NCBI RefSeq assembly: GCF_014203955.1
Contig: NZ_JACHKA010000001.1
Location: 1,302,001 to 1,366,000, forward strand
From: Sphingobium lignivorans
GTDB lineage: Bacteria; Pseudomonadota; Alphaproteobacteria; Sphingomonadales; Sphingomonadaceae
Length of the DNA: 64,000 bases
Reading direction: 5' to 3'
Below are positions 51,520 to 59,756 of this stretch, in pieces. Positions within the stretch are counted from its first letter, which is position 1, and each line of letters begins with the position of its first letter. The notes beneath the pieces are model-generated. The model was not told the origin of the DNA. It made no database searches and saw only the letters and a program-made list of their open reading frames with translations. Both the position numbers and the translations under genes were made by a program.

Positions 51520-53342
51520 AGGATCTCCATTCTGCCTTGTCCGCGAGGGGCCGAGCCGTCCATCGGCTCGCAATAAAGTGCGTGGAGCAGCGCCCAGGCG
51601 AGATCGCCGTGCCCGGTCGCCTCGCTGCGCCGCGCCACATAAGTGAGCTGTTTCTGGCCCTTGGTGAGCTGGGGATGGATGGACATCAGCGCCGCCGCCA
51701 GGTCAGTCCAACCGGCATCGAACTCGATGCGGCGCTTGGCGAAGACGTTCTTGGCCTTCAGCACCATCTGCGTCTTGACCAGCGGGGAATAATCGATCCG
51801 CCTCGCCATGGGGAAGAACTTGACCACGAGCTGATGCACCGCGGTGCCCATGCCCGTGCTGTCGATCGCGATTTCCGTGACGCGATAGCGCTTGGTCAGG
51901 CGCCGGATCTGTTCGGCCTGTGCCTCGAAGTCCATGCCCTTCCACTGGAATTTCTCCAGCACGCGGAATTTGCCCCTGGCGCCTGCCGGCGGCGCGACCA
52001 CCACGCAGCTCGCATTGTCGCCATCCTCGCTCTCGGCCGGATCATAGCCGATCCAGACCTCGCCCTGGCCGAAGGGCATGAGATCATAGGGATGGAAGTC
52101 TTTCCAGACATCCCAGCTGTCGATCATGCAGGGGCGCAGCAGCGAGAGGGGGAAACTGGACTGGCTGTCGTCGACGAACTCGCAGCCGAACAGGTTGTTG
52201 AATTCGTCGACCGAATATTCCAGCTCCAGCTCGTCCCGGTCGATCAGGTCGAACCCGCCGGCGATGGCATCGTCCAGCGTGACGATGTGGCGCCAGATCT
52301 GGTCGGGGCCGGTGCCGCCGGTCGCCAGCGCGCTGTGGCTCACGTCGATCTTGATCTGGCTCGCCCGGTCGCGCTTGCGGTTGAAGCGCTCGCCTGTCCA
52401 CATGGGATAGGCCTCGTGCGCGATCGTCGATGGCGTCGAGAAATAGGTCTTGTGATAGCGCTTGTGCGTGGCGATCGCCGAGGCGACCTTGTTGATCGCT
52501 TCGAAGCCGTAGATCCAGAAGCACTCGTCTATGTAGACGTCGCCATGATAGCCTTGGGCGGTGCGATAGTTCGTGCCGAGAAAATAGAGGGTTACCGGCT
52601 GTGCCTGTGTGGCGTCCTCATCTTCCCAGCCCCGATGCAGCACGAGCGGATCGCCCTTGAGCATCTTGCCCGTCTGCTCGAAGACGAACTCGACGATATA
52701 CTGCCGGAAGATGTTGGCCTGCGCGCGGCTCGCGGAAATGAAGATCTGGTTGTTGCCGGTCTCCAGCGCCCGGATGAGGGCCTCGCGCGCGAAGTAGAAG
52801 GTCGCGCCGATCTGGCGGCTCTTGAGCAGGAAGCGGGTGCGCCGGCTGATATTCGCCCACCACGTCTCCTGATGCGCGAACAGGCCGCCCAGGAAGGCGC
52901 TCTTGAGCTTTTCATAATCCTCGCGGGTGAGCAGGTTCTGCGGATCCCGCTGTTTCTTCGGCCCCGCGTTTCGGTTCGCCACCTTGGGGTTGAGGTCGCC
53001 CTCGTGGCCGCCCGGCTCGCCATAGCGCCGCACCCGCGCCATGCGCTCGATCTGCCGGCTGAGCAGGTCGATTTCCTTGAAGTCCCGCCCGGTCTTCTCT
53101 TCCTTGAAGATGAGCTGGTTGAGGCGGATTTCGAGGCTGTCCTCGACCCGGCGGATGACCGGATCGTCATCCCACCCGTCCCGGTCCTTCCAGCTCTGCA
53201 CGGTGGTGCGCTTGAGCCCCAGCTCCTGGGCGATCTGCCGGACGCCCCAGCCCCGCCAGTAATAGGCGCGCGCGATCCGCCGCGCGTCATAGGGGATGAC
53301 GGCGGCCGGATGAGGGACAGGCGGTTCTTCCGGCTCGGCCAT
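51516..53342 (-). CDS. P2 gpP-like terminase large (ATPase) subunit
   Basis: About 608 residues (P2 gpP is 590). N-terminal helix-turn-helix (IARAYYWRGWGVRQIAQELGLKRTTVQSWKDRDGW), Walker A-like segment RFLLKSRQIGATFYFARE, Walker B YIDECFWI, and a C-terminal nuclease-like region with WIGYDPAESEDGDNASCVVV. Packages DNA into the prohead. The start is uncertain: ATG at 53342 gives MAEPEEPPVPHP; the ATG at 53390 would add 16 basic residues. Confidence 0.93.
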   Translation of the reverse strand: MAEPEEPPVPHPAAVIPYDARRIARAYYWRGWGVRQIAQELGLKRTTVQSWKDRDGWDDDPVIRRVEDSLEIRLNQLIFKEEKTGRDFKEIDLLSRQIERMARVRRYGEPGGHEGDLNPKVANRNAGPKKQRDPQNLLTREDYEKLKSAFLGGLFAHQETWWANISRRTRFLLKSRQIGATFYFAREALIRALETGNNQIFISASRAQANIFRQYIVEFVFEQTGKMLKGDPLVLHRGWEDEDATQAQPVTLYFLGTNYRTAQGYHGDVYIDECFWIYGFEAINKVASAIATHKRYHKTYFSTPSTIAHEAYPMWTGERFNRKRDRASQIKIDVSHSALATGGTGPDQIWRHIVTLDDAIAGGFDLIDRDELELEYSVDEFNNLFGCEFVDDSQSSFPLSLLRPCMIDSWDVWKDFHPYDLMPFGQGEVWIGYDPAESEDGDNASCVVVAPPAGARGKFRVLEKFQWKGMDFEAQAEQIRRLTKRYRVTEIAIDSTGMGTAVHQLVVKFFPMARRIDYSPLVKTQMVLKAKNVFAKRRIEFDAGWTDLAAALMSIHPQLTKGQKQLTYVARRSEATGHGDLAWALLHALYCEPMDGSAPRGQGRMEIL

Positions 53343-53487
53343 GGCCGCGTGACGATGCGCCAGTGACCGGCGCGCGGGTGCCCTGCGCATTTGTGGAGTG
53401 CGCTCTCACAAGCGCGCGCGGTTGTTTTAGCGCGGGTGGGAAGCGCGAATAGCGGGCAAATTCAGCCGATCATCAAGGAGCCCCGGC

Positions 53488-54327
53488 ATGGCCAAGACCC
53501 CGTTTTTCCGCGTCGCTGTCGAAGGCACGACGGTCGATGGCCGCGAAATCACGCGTGCCATGATCCAGCAGATGGCGGACAGTTACGATCCGGCGACTTA
53601 CACGGCCCGGATCAACTGCGAGCATCTGCGCGGATATTCGCCGGAGGGGCCTTTCAACTCGTGGGGTTCGGTGACGGCGGTCAAGGCCGAGCAGATAGAT
53701 CTCTCGATCGGCGGCAAGACCGAAAAGCGCCTGGCGCTCTTCGCGCAGTTCGACGTCACGGACGATGCGCGCCGCTACAATCAGGCCGGCCAGAAGCTGT
53801 TCAGCAGCATCGAGGTCCATCCCGACTTCGTAAAGACCGGCAAGGCTTACCTGATGGGTCTCGCCTTCACCGATTCCCCGGCATCGCTGGGCACCGAAGT
53901 GCTGAAATTCAGCCGTGACGACAAGCGGAAGGACAATCTCGTCCAGCTCGGCGAGATCGAGCTGGCCTATGAGGCGGAAGATGCCGGCGCGGCCGAGGCC
54001 GCCACCGGCGCTTTCGCGAGCATGAAGCGCTTTTTCGACAGTTTCGGCAAGCAGCCCGAGCCGGCTCAGCCCGCCGCATCGCCGGCCGGCAAGGAGCCTG
54101 CCGATCCCGTTGCCGCCTTCGCGCAGTTCGCCGGCCAGTTCGGCGCGCAGATGGAGACGCTGAACGCTGGCCTCACCAAGTCCTTCACCGCGATCGAGAC
54201 CCGCATGGCGAAGATGGCCGAGGATCATGAGGCGTTGCGCAAGTCGGTCGAGACCACGCCCTCCCGCACCTACACCTCGCGTCCGCCGGCATCCGGCGGA
54301 ACCGGCGCAGTCCGGGCCGAGTGCTGA
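53488..54327 (+). CDS. P2 gpO-like capsid scaffold/protease
   Basis: 279 residues (P2 gpO 284). The N-terminal serine-protease half shows candidates for the gpO catalytic triad at nearly the P2 positions: Asp17, His46 (INCEHLRG) and Ser106/Ser107 (LFSSIEVHPDF). The C-terminal half is a Pro/Ala linker followed by a coiled coil (MAKMAEDHEALRKSVE) typical of scaffolds. An AAGGAG site precedes the ATG. First gene of the rightward head operon. Confidence 0.93.
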   Translation: MAKTPFFRVAVEGTTVDGREITRAMIQQMADSYDPATYTARINCEHLRGYSPEGPFNSWGSVTAVKAEQIDLSIGGKTEKRLALFAQFDVTDDARRYNQAGQKLFSSIEVHPDFVKTGKAYLMGLAFTDSPASLGTEVLKFSRDDKRKDNLVQLGEIELAYEAEDAGAAEAATGAFASMKRFFDSFGKQPEPAQPAASPAGKEPADPVAAFAQFAGQFGAQMETLNAGLTKSFTAIETRMAKMAEDHEALRKSVETTPSRTYTSRPPASGGTGAVRAEC

Positions 54328-54378
54328 TCCGCCGACCCTCACCCATCCGCAAGCGCCACACTTTCACCGGAGCCCCCC

Positions 54379-55398
54379 ATGCGTAACGAAACCCGCGAGC
54401 GCTTCAACGCCTTCTGCGAGAATATCGCAGCCCTGAACGGCGTCGCCGACGCCGGCACGAAATTTTCCGTCGATCCCTCGATCCAGCAAAAGCTGGTCGA
54501 CAAGAAGCAGGAATCGAGCGCCTTCCTGTCCCGCATCAACATCGTCCCCGTGCTGGAATTGAAGGGCGATATTCTCGGCCTGGGCGCCCCGGGGCCGAAC
54601 AGCTCGCGCACGAACACCAGCGGCACCGGCCGGCGCCAGACCCGCCAGCTCACCGGCCTGGACGATTTCGGTTACGAGTGCTTCCAGACCAACTATGACA
54701 CGCATCTGCGCTATGCGACGCTGGACATGTGGGCGAAGTTCGCGGACTTCGAGGTCCGCATCCAGAACCAGATCGTCAAGGGTCAGGCGCTCGACAACAT
54801 CCGCATCGGCTTCAATGGCACGAGCGCGGCGGCCACGACGGATCTGGAAGCCAACCCCAACCTCGAAGACGTCAACATCGGGTGGCTCGAGAAGCTGCGG
54901 GTGCAGAAGCCCGCCCATGTCATGGATGCCGGCGCTGAACCCGGCGAGGTCACTTACGGGTCCCATGCGGATGCCGATTATGCCACGCTCGACGCGCTGG
55001 TTTACGATGCCGTTCGCCAGCTGCTGCCCAGCTGGGCGGCCGAGGATACCGAGCTGGTGGCGATCGTCAGCCGGGACCTGCTGCACGACAAATATTTCCC
55101 GATGGTCAACGAGGCGATCGACCCGACCGAGCAGATCGCGCGGGACATCATCATGTCGACCAAGCGCCTGGGCGGCCTGCCGGCGGCGACCGTGCCGTTC
55201 TTCCCGGCGGGCACGATCTTCATCACGCGCTACGACAATCTCTCGATCTACGAGCAGGAGGGCAAGCGGCGCCGTCATATCAAGGACACGCCGGAAGCCG
55301 ACCGGGTCGAGGACTACCAGTCGTCCAACGACAGCTATGTGATCGAGGATCACGATTATGCCTGCCTGATCGAGAATATCGAGCTGAAGGCCGCCTGA
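54379..55398 (+). CDS. P2 gpN-like major capsid protein
   Basis: 339 residues (P2 gpN 357), HK97-fold family. Shows MRNETRERFNAFCENIAALNGV, FSVDPSIQQKLVDKKQESSAFLSRINIVPV, GQALDNIRIGFNGTSAA, MVNEAIDPTEQIARDIIM and the C-terminal YDNLSIYEQEGKRRRHIKDTPEADRVEDYQSSNDSYVIED. Main shell protein, processed by gpO in P2. Confidence 0.95.
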   Translation: MRNETRERFNAFCENIAALNGVADAGTKFSVDPSIQQKLVDKKQESSAFLSRINIVPVLELKGDILGLGAPGPNSSRTNTSGTGRRQTRQLTGLDDFGYECFQTNYDTHLRYATLDMWAKFADFEVRIQNQIVKGQALDNIRIGFNGTSAAATTDLEANPNLEDVNIGWLEKLRVQKPAHVMDAGAEPGEVTYGSHADADYATLDALVYDAVRQLLPSWAAEDTELVAIVSRDLLHDKYFPMVNEAIDPTEQIARDIIMSTKRLGGLPAATVPFFPAGTIFITRYDNLSIYEQEGKRRRHIKDTPEADRVEDYQSSNDSYVIEDHDYACLIENIELKAA

Positions 55399-55471
55399 TA
55401 ACCGCGCGCAGTGAACCGCGAGAGGGGAGGGCGGCGGCGTCGTTCTCCCCGCCACTGAAAGGAACATCCGC

Positions 55472-56236
55472 ATGTTGAGCCCCGCCGCCCGCCACAAGCA
55501 GAGAGTCCTCGCCCGGCTAGCCGCCGAAAAGGCGCCTGCCGGGGGCATGGCCGCCGCCCGGCCCAAGGCGGGCCCGGAGGCGAGCGCCTATGAGCTGCTG
55601 CTGGCGCAGCTCGGCAGTCATCTCGCGCAGCTCAAGGATATCCAGTCTGTCGAGGGCAAGATCGCACGCAAAACGGTGCTGATCGACGCTTATGACGCGC
55701 ATGTGGACGCCACCCTCGCTGCCGGCGTGCAGACCGGCAAGGCGGTGCAGGACGAGATCGTCTCGACCATGATGCTGTGGCGGTTCGACATCGGCGATTT
55801 CGAGCGTGGCCTCGATCTGGCCGAGCATGTGCTGCGTTTTGCGCTCGCCATGCCGCAGAACATCCAGCGCACCGCGCCGACCGTGGTGGCTGAAGAGATC
55901 GCGGAGGCGGCGCTGGCAGCCGATCGGGACGGGAAGGAATTTCCGCTCGCCCTCATCGATCGCGCGGCGCAGCTGGTGGAAGGTTTCGACATGCCGGATC
56001 AGGTCCGCGCGAAGCTGTTCAAGGCGCGGGGCCGGTCCCTGCTGCACGTTCATGCGCGGTTGACCGCGCATCCCGAGACCTCGCCCGCCGGCGGGCCGGT
56101 GGCGGCGCTGAGCGAAGCGCTGGCGGCTTTCCGTCGCGCCCTCGCGCTGGACCGGAATGCCGGCGTCAAGAAGGACATCGAGCGTCTCGCGGCCAGGGTG
56201 CCGGCAGACGCTCCGGCCGGCGAGACCGGCGACTGA
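55472..56236 (+). CDS. P2 gpM-like terminase small (endonuclease) subunit
   Basis: 254 residues (P2 gpM 247). Recognised by ARHKQRVLARLAAEKA at the N-terminus and the VQDEIVSTMMLWRFDIGDFERGLDLAEHVLRFALAMP stretch, both family-typical, and a C-terminal helical tail. Cuts cos during packaging in P2. A GAAAGGAA site precedes the ATG. Confidence 0.92.
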   Translation: MLSPAARHKQRVLARLAAEKAPAGGMAAARPKAGPEASAYELLLAQLGSHLAQLKDIQSVEGKIARKTVLIDAYDAHVDATLAAGVQTGKAVQDEIVSTMMLWRFDIGDFERGLDLAEHVLRFALAMPQNIQRTAPTVVAEEIAEAALAADRDGKEFPLALIDRAAQLVEGFDMPDQVRAKLFKARGRSLLHVHARLTAHPETSPAGGPVAALSEALAAFRRALALDRNAGVKKDIERLAARVPADAPAGETGD

Positions 56237-56241
56237 GCTTG

Positions 56242-56262
56242 CGCCCCCGGCGCCTGGGGGCG
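56242..56262 (+). terminator. Hairpin between gpM and gpL genes
   Basis: CGCCCCC-GGCGCCT-GGGGGCG, a 7-bp GC stem in the 100-nt gap after gpM, without a T tract. Possibly attenuates read-through or stabilises mRNA within the late operon. Confidence 0.35.
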
Positions 56263-56336
56263 GTGAAGGGCAGGATGCGCGCGTAGCGTTCCTCCGGCCC
56301 CGATCCCCACCCCCAGCTCGAACAATGGAGGATCGA

Positions 56337-56837
56337 TTGAGCGGCTTCATTGCATCGCCCCCGGCGCCGGCGAGCCCGCCCGGATCGACAGTTGCAGCGG
56401 GCGATTTCTGGCCGGAGATCGACGTCAACCTGTTCCGCGACGCGATGCGGATCGGCAACCAGGCCATTCCGCATGCGCGCGTGAGCGAGGCTCTGATCGG
56501 CGGAATCGTCGTGGCGGCAGACAATCTGGCGGAATGGCGCGCAGAGCAGGAGGCGGCGGGGCATGCGAGCCTTGCAGCCGTGCCGGCGCAGACCTTCGCC
56601 CACGGCACCGGCAACGGCACGGTGACGGAAAGCCGGCTCGTCATTCTGTTTCGCCGGGCGGTTTACGCCTTCGCGGCGGCCGATCTCATCGAGACGCACC
56701 GGGACATCACGGCGTCCCCGGTGGGCGAAGCGCAGGCCTGGCGCCAGGCGCTCACGCCCGACGATCATCGTCGCAACGCCATCCATGCCATCCGCGCCAT
56801 CCTTGGCCGGCCGCGCACGGCGGTGGAGCTGATCTGA
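56337..56837 (+). CDS. P2 gpL-like head completion/stabilisation protein
   Basis: 166 residues (P2 gpL 169). Contains FWPEIDVNLFRDAMRIGNQAIPHARVSEALIGGIVVAADNLAEWRAEQ and the C-terminal DDHRRNAIHAIRAILGRPRTAVELI. A TTG at 56337, 6 nt after a perfect GGAGG, is the best start and gives the P2 length; the nearby ATG at 56325 has no site and overlaps that GGAGG. The stop shares a base with the gpX start (TGATG). Confidence 0.9.
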   Translation: MSGFIASPPAPASPPGSTVAAGDFWPEIDVNLFRDAMRIGNQAIPHARVSEALIGGIVVAADNLAEWRAEQEAAGHASLAAVPAQTFAHGTGNGTVTESRLVILFRRAVYAFAAADLIETHRDITASPVGEAQAWRQALTPDDHRRNAIHAIRAILGRPRTAVELI

Positions 56838-57055
56838 TGGCCACCATGACCGCGACGGCGCAGCAGGGCGAGACGCTCGACCTGCTGGCCTGGCGCGTCC
56901 TGGGGGCCGGCGCTGGCGTGGTCGAGCAGGCTTATGAGCTGAACCGGGATCTGGCGGAGATCGGCGCGGTGCTGCCGGAGGGGAAGAGCGTCCTGCTGCC
57001 GGTGGTCGAGCCGCAGGCGGCCGGGGAAACCCAAATAATCAAGCTCTGGGACTGA
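56837..57055 (+). CDS. P2 gpX-like tail protein
   Basis: 72 residues (P2 gpX 67). LysM-like pattern QQGETLDLLAWRVLGAGAGVVEQAYELNRDLAEIGAVLPEGKSVLLP, as in the gpX family of phage tail assembly proteins. Starts on the last base of the gpL stop and ends 2 nt before gpR, so the cluster is tightly coupled. Confidence 0.9.
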   Translation: MATMTATAQQGETLDLLAWRVLGAGAGVVEQAYELNRDLAEIGAVLPEGKSVLLPVVEPQAAGETQIIKLWD

Positions 57056-57057
57056 TC

Positions 57058-57567
57058 ATGACCACGCCGAAGCACGAACATCTCCGCGCCTGCCTCGTGG
57101 ATGCCCTGCCGGAACTGGCCCGCAATCCGGACAAGCTCAGCATCTACATGACCGGCGGCCGGCTCATCGCGCGCTATGGCCCCAATCTGGGGTTTCAGTA
57201 TGACGCCACGCTGCAGATCGACGTGATCGGCTTCAGCGGACAGCCCGCCGCCTTCTTCCTGCCCCTCATTCTCTGGCTGCGGAGATATGAGCCGGCCGCG
57301 CTGCTCAATCACGACACGGCCGAACAGCGCCTGCGATTCGAGATCGACATGGTCGACAATGGCGCGGTGGACATCACCATCGGTCTCCCCATGAGCGAGG
57401 CCGTGGACGTGCTGCCGCAGTCGGACGGCAGCTATGTCATGAAGTTGCGGGAAGAGCCGGCGATCGTCGATGAGGAACCGCTGATCGACCCGCCCGCGCT
57501 GCTCCGGCGCATCTTTCATGAGGGCGAGCTGCTGGTTGGTTATCCGCTCGACGATCCGGCGCCCTGA
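57058..57567 (+). CDS. P2 gpR-like tail completion protein
   Basis: 169 residues (P2 gpR 155). Family signature: HLRACLVDALPELARNPDKLSIYMTGGRLIARYGPNLGFQYDATLQIDVIGF and a C-terminal YPLDDP tail. Shares a base with the gpS start. Involved in tail joining or termination in P2. Confidence 0.9.
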   Translation: MTTPKHEHLRACLVDALPELARNPDKLSIYMTGGRLIARYGPNLGFQYDATLQIDVIGFSGQPAAFFLPLILWLRRYEPAALLNHDTAEQRLRFEIDMVDNGAVDITIGLPMSEAVDVLPQSDGSYVMKLREEPAIVDEEPLIDPPALLRRIFHEGELLVGYPLDDPAP

Positions 57568-58256
57568 TGGTGGATATTGGCGCTGACGATCTGGGAGAGC
57601 TGGAGCGCTTCGCCGGCGGCATATTGGCGTCCATGCAGCCGGCCGAGCGCCGCAGCCTGTTTCGCAAGGTCGCGCGCACGTTGCGGACAGGGCAGCAGAA
57701 GCGGATTGCCCGGCAGGAAAATCCGGACGGGAGCCGGTTCGCGCCCCGCAGGCGCGGCAAGGATCCTGTGCCCGGCGGCTATGCCGTGAAATTTCTCTAT
57801 CCCTCGGGCGGATCTGGGGAGCCGCGCCTCGTGCTCATGCATAGCTGGGTGCGGCAGGGGGCGTTGCTGACCGGCTATGATGTCAGGGCTGGCGGCCTGC
57901 GATCGTTCGAATGGCGCAAGGTCGTTCGGTGGCTCCCGGTCGGCGAGGGCGAGCAGAACAAGGGGGCGGGCAGGATTCGCCGGCCGACCATTCGCCAGCG
58001 CGCCATGTTTCGCAGGATCCGGCGCAGCGGCGTCATGCTCGCCAATGCCAGCGATCAGGAAGCCTGGGTGGGGTTTGCCGGCCGCGTGGCGGCGGTGGCG
58101 CGCATCCACCAGCTCGGCCTGTTCGACAAGCCGTCCGCCAACGCGGCCGAAATCCGCTACGCCATGCGCGAGCTGCTGGGCTTCAGCGCGCAGGACCGGG
58201 CGATGGTCCTCGAGGCGACCATCGATCATATCCTCGCCGGGGCTGACGACGCTTGA
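57567..58256 (+). CDS. P2 gpS-like tail completion / virion morphogenesis protein
   Basis: 229 residues, longer than P2 gpS (150). The N-terminal half matches the phage virion morphogenesis family: PAERRSLFRKVARTLRTGQQKRIARQENPDGSRFAPRRRGKD. The C-terminal half (AMFRRIRRSGVMLANASDQEAWVGFAGRVAAVARIHQLG...MRELLGFSAQDRAMVLEATIDHIL) is also family-like, so the extra length is an internal insert around residues 70-140. Confidence 0.88.
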   Translation: MVDIGADDLGELERFAGGILASMQPAERRSLFRKVARTLRTGQQKRIARQENPDGSRFAPRRRGKDPVPGGYAVKFLYPSGGSGEPRLVLMHSWVRQGALLTGYDVRAGGLRSFEWRKVVRWLPVGEGEQNKGAGRIRRPTIRQRAMFRRIRRSGVMLANASDQEAWVGFAGRVAAVARIHQLGLFDKPSANAAEIRYAMRELLGFSAQDRAMVLEATIDHILAGADDA

Positions 58257-58290
58257 CCGACTCGTGCAGAATGTTCTTATAATGTTCTCA
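58253..58290 (+). promoter_or_regulatory. SOS promoter: LexA box with embedded -10
   Basis: GTTCTTATAATGTTC (58273-58287) is a perfect match to the alphaproteobacterial LexA box GTTC-N7-GTTC. The N7 spacer contains a consensus -10 TATAAT (58278-58283); TTGACC (58253-58258) is a -35 candidate with a 19-nt spacer. The expected transcript start coincides with the ATG at 58290, so LexA would block RNA polymerase directly and the message would be leaderless. Confidence 0.75.
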
Positions 58291-58550
58291 TGCATCGTAT
58301 ACACAGGGAAACACTGGGCGCAGAACTTGGCGTGAAGCTCGGCGCTGCATTGCGGCGCCATCGCAAGGCCTTCGGCTCTCGCAATCCGGTCGAGCGCGAG
58401 GCGGCCGAGGTTCTGGTGATCGAGGATCTGCTCGACGCGATTTGCACGGGGAACACATGCGTGGTGCGGGCCGACCCGAGGAGGTCAGGCGGGCTCGCCA
58501 TGTTTCCGGGCCAGTTCGGGACAAGCGAGCCATGGCCGGAAGATCGATAG
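58290..58550 (+). CDS. SOS-controlled small protein of unknown function
   Basis: 86 residues (starts MHRIHRETLGAELGVKLGAALRRHRKAFG; then NPVEREAAEVLVIEDLLDAICTGNTCVV; Pro/Gly-rich tail). A basic helical N-terminal half precedes an acidic helix. No family recognised. A perfect LexA box ends 2 nt before the ATG, so it should be made only during DNA damage, probably from a leaderless mRNA. In phage 186, related to P2, the LexA-controlled tum gene makes an antirepressor that triggers induction; an analogous role is possible. There is no ribosome site upstream. Confidence 0.6.
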   Translation: MHRIHRETLGAELGVKLGAALRRHRKAFGSRNPVEREAAEVLVIEDLLDAICTGNTCVVRADPRRSGGLAMFPGQFGTSEPWPEDR

Positions 58551-58620
58551 CCGGGTTGAGGCTTTATCGATCGCCGGCAATAAGGCATGATGCCGGTCTC
58601 ACTGTGGGAGGTGAATTGTA

Positions 58621-59184
58621 ATGAAGAAGATGTTTCTGGCGGCCCTGCTGGCCGGTTTCGCGATGCCTGCGCATGCTGCAGAAATTGCGTGGGGTATCAG
58701 CTTCGATGCGACCGAATATATTGGCACCGTGCCGGGCGCACCGTTGCAGGAGATCTACCACGAGAATGTCGGGATTTTGATCGGCGGCGATTGTGATGCC
58801 GCCATGGCGAGTTGCTTTTTGACTTCAAATATTCCTGGCTTCTGGTGCGATAATTGTTCCTACATCGAGTATTACACCGATGACCGGATTTACATGATCT
58901 TCCACGCTCCCGGTGGGACATTGTCTCTGAACATGAAGTTCAGGTTCGACCATCACGGCCGGATTTCGAAAGCCTGGGGGCTCACTGAAGGATCGATCTC
59001 CATACAGCCGGAAGGCACCGGCTACGCCACGCACTATTGGTGGGGCGATTTCGACACGATCAATCGCGGCGTCCCCGAGCCCGCCACATGGGCCATGATG
59101 ATCGGCGGTTTCGCGCTGGCGGGCGGGGCGCTGCGCCGGCGACGGGGGATGGCGGCGCGCGTTCAGCGCGTTCAGTTCGCCTGA
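58621..59184 (+). CDS. PEP-CTERM secreted protein inside the prophage
   Basis: 187 residues: signal peptide 1-19 (KKMFLAALLAGFAMPAHA), a beta-rich middle with two short Cys pairs (GDCDAAMASC; WCDNCSY), and a C-terminal PEP-CTERM tail (VPEPATWAMMIGGFALAGGALRRRR), i.e. PEP motif, transmembrane helix and basic end. Such tails are processed by exosortase in the inner membrane. GGGAGG precedes the ATG. It lies among phage late genes and is most likely host-benefiting cargo acquired from a sphingomonad genome. Its 3' end overlaps the converging Rz1 gene by 13 nt. Confidence 0.85.
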   Translation: MKKMFLAALLAGFAMPAHAAEIAWGISFDATEYIGTVPGAPLQEIYHENVGILIGGDCDAAMASCFLTSNIPGFWCDNCSYIEYYTDDRIYMIFHAPGGTLSLNMKFRFDHHGRISKAWGLTEGSISIQPEGTGYATHYWWGDFDTINRGVPEPATWAMMIGGFALAGGALRRRRGMAARVQRVQFA

Positions 59185-59459
59185 TCGTTCCAGGTCCGCG
59201 CTTCGGCGCGGGCCGTCTCATAGGCATTCACGGCGCCGGCGTGGCGCAGTGCGCACTGGCCGAGCAGCCTGGCCGTCTCTGCGAGCTTGAGCGTCAGCGT
59301 GGCGATGTCATTGCGCGCCAGCGGCGGCGGCATCGGGCAGGGTGCAGACAAGGCCGCCGGCAGGGCGGGGGGCACAGGCGACAGCCGCGAGGGCGCGGTT
59401 GAGTTCGGCGCGCACGCCGTCAGTAATGCCGGCAGCAGGGTCGGAAAAGCGTGTCTCAC
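59172..59459 (-). CDS. Rz1-like outer-membrane spanin lipoprotein
   Basis: 95 residues with a lipoprotein signal (TLLPALLTAC, lipobox LTAC with Cys16), a Pro-rich stretch (SPVPPALPAALSAPCPMPPP) and a C-terminal helix. It starts inside the Rz gene in another frame (152 nt overlap), the classical nested arrangement of spanin pairs. Disrupts the outer membrane at the end of lysis. Confidence 0.85.
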   Translation of the reverse strand: MRHAFPTLLPALLTACAPNSTAPSRLSPVPPALPAALSAPCPMPPPLARNDIATLTLKLAETARLLGQCALRHAGAVNAYETARAEARTWNDQAN

Positions 59460-59742
59460 GGGTCAGCTCCCTGATGAGCGTGGGCTGGATGATGGTGGCG
59501 TGGCGCGCATCGAGCGCGTCGATCTGCCCGGTCACGCGCGTGCCGATCGCGCCGATGCTGCCGGCAAGCCGCTGCTCGCTGCGGCGCAGCTCCGCGCGGA
59601 GCTGGTTCTCGCTCATGATCCGCGCGGTCTCGATCTGGGCGCGGGTCCGCGTGGCGGCATTGCGGTCGATCCAGAGCATGGCGCCCAGCAGGGCGGCGAG
59701 CGCGATCCCATGCGGCAGCAGGCGCAGGAGCCAGGCAGGCAT
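59308..59742 (-). CDS. Rz-like inner-membrane spanin
   Basis: 144 residues: one N-terminal transmembrane helix (LLRLLPHGIALAALLGAMLWI) followed by a long periplasmic coiled coil (RTRAQIETARIMSENQLRAELRRSEQRLAGSIGAIGTRV). Pairs with the nested Rz1-like lipoprotein. It is 14 nt downstream of the endolysin gene on the same strand. Confidence 0.85.
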   Translation of the reverse strand: MPAWLLRLLPHGIALAALLGAMLWIDRNAATRTRAQIETARIMSENQLRAELRRSEQRLAGSIGAIGTRVTGQIDALDARHATIIQPTLIRELTRETRFSDPAAGITDGVRAELNRALAAVACAPRPAGGLVCTLPDAAAAGAQ

Positions 59743-59756
59743 CACAGGCCCCGGCG

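Noticed and set aside
53391..53411. TTGTG-N11-CACAA dyad between the divergent terminase and scaffold genes, as a P2 Ogr/Delta-type activator site.
   Set aside because: P2 sites are TGT-N12-ACA; here the spacing is 13 and no promoter could be placed reliably.
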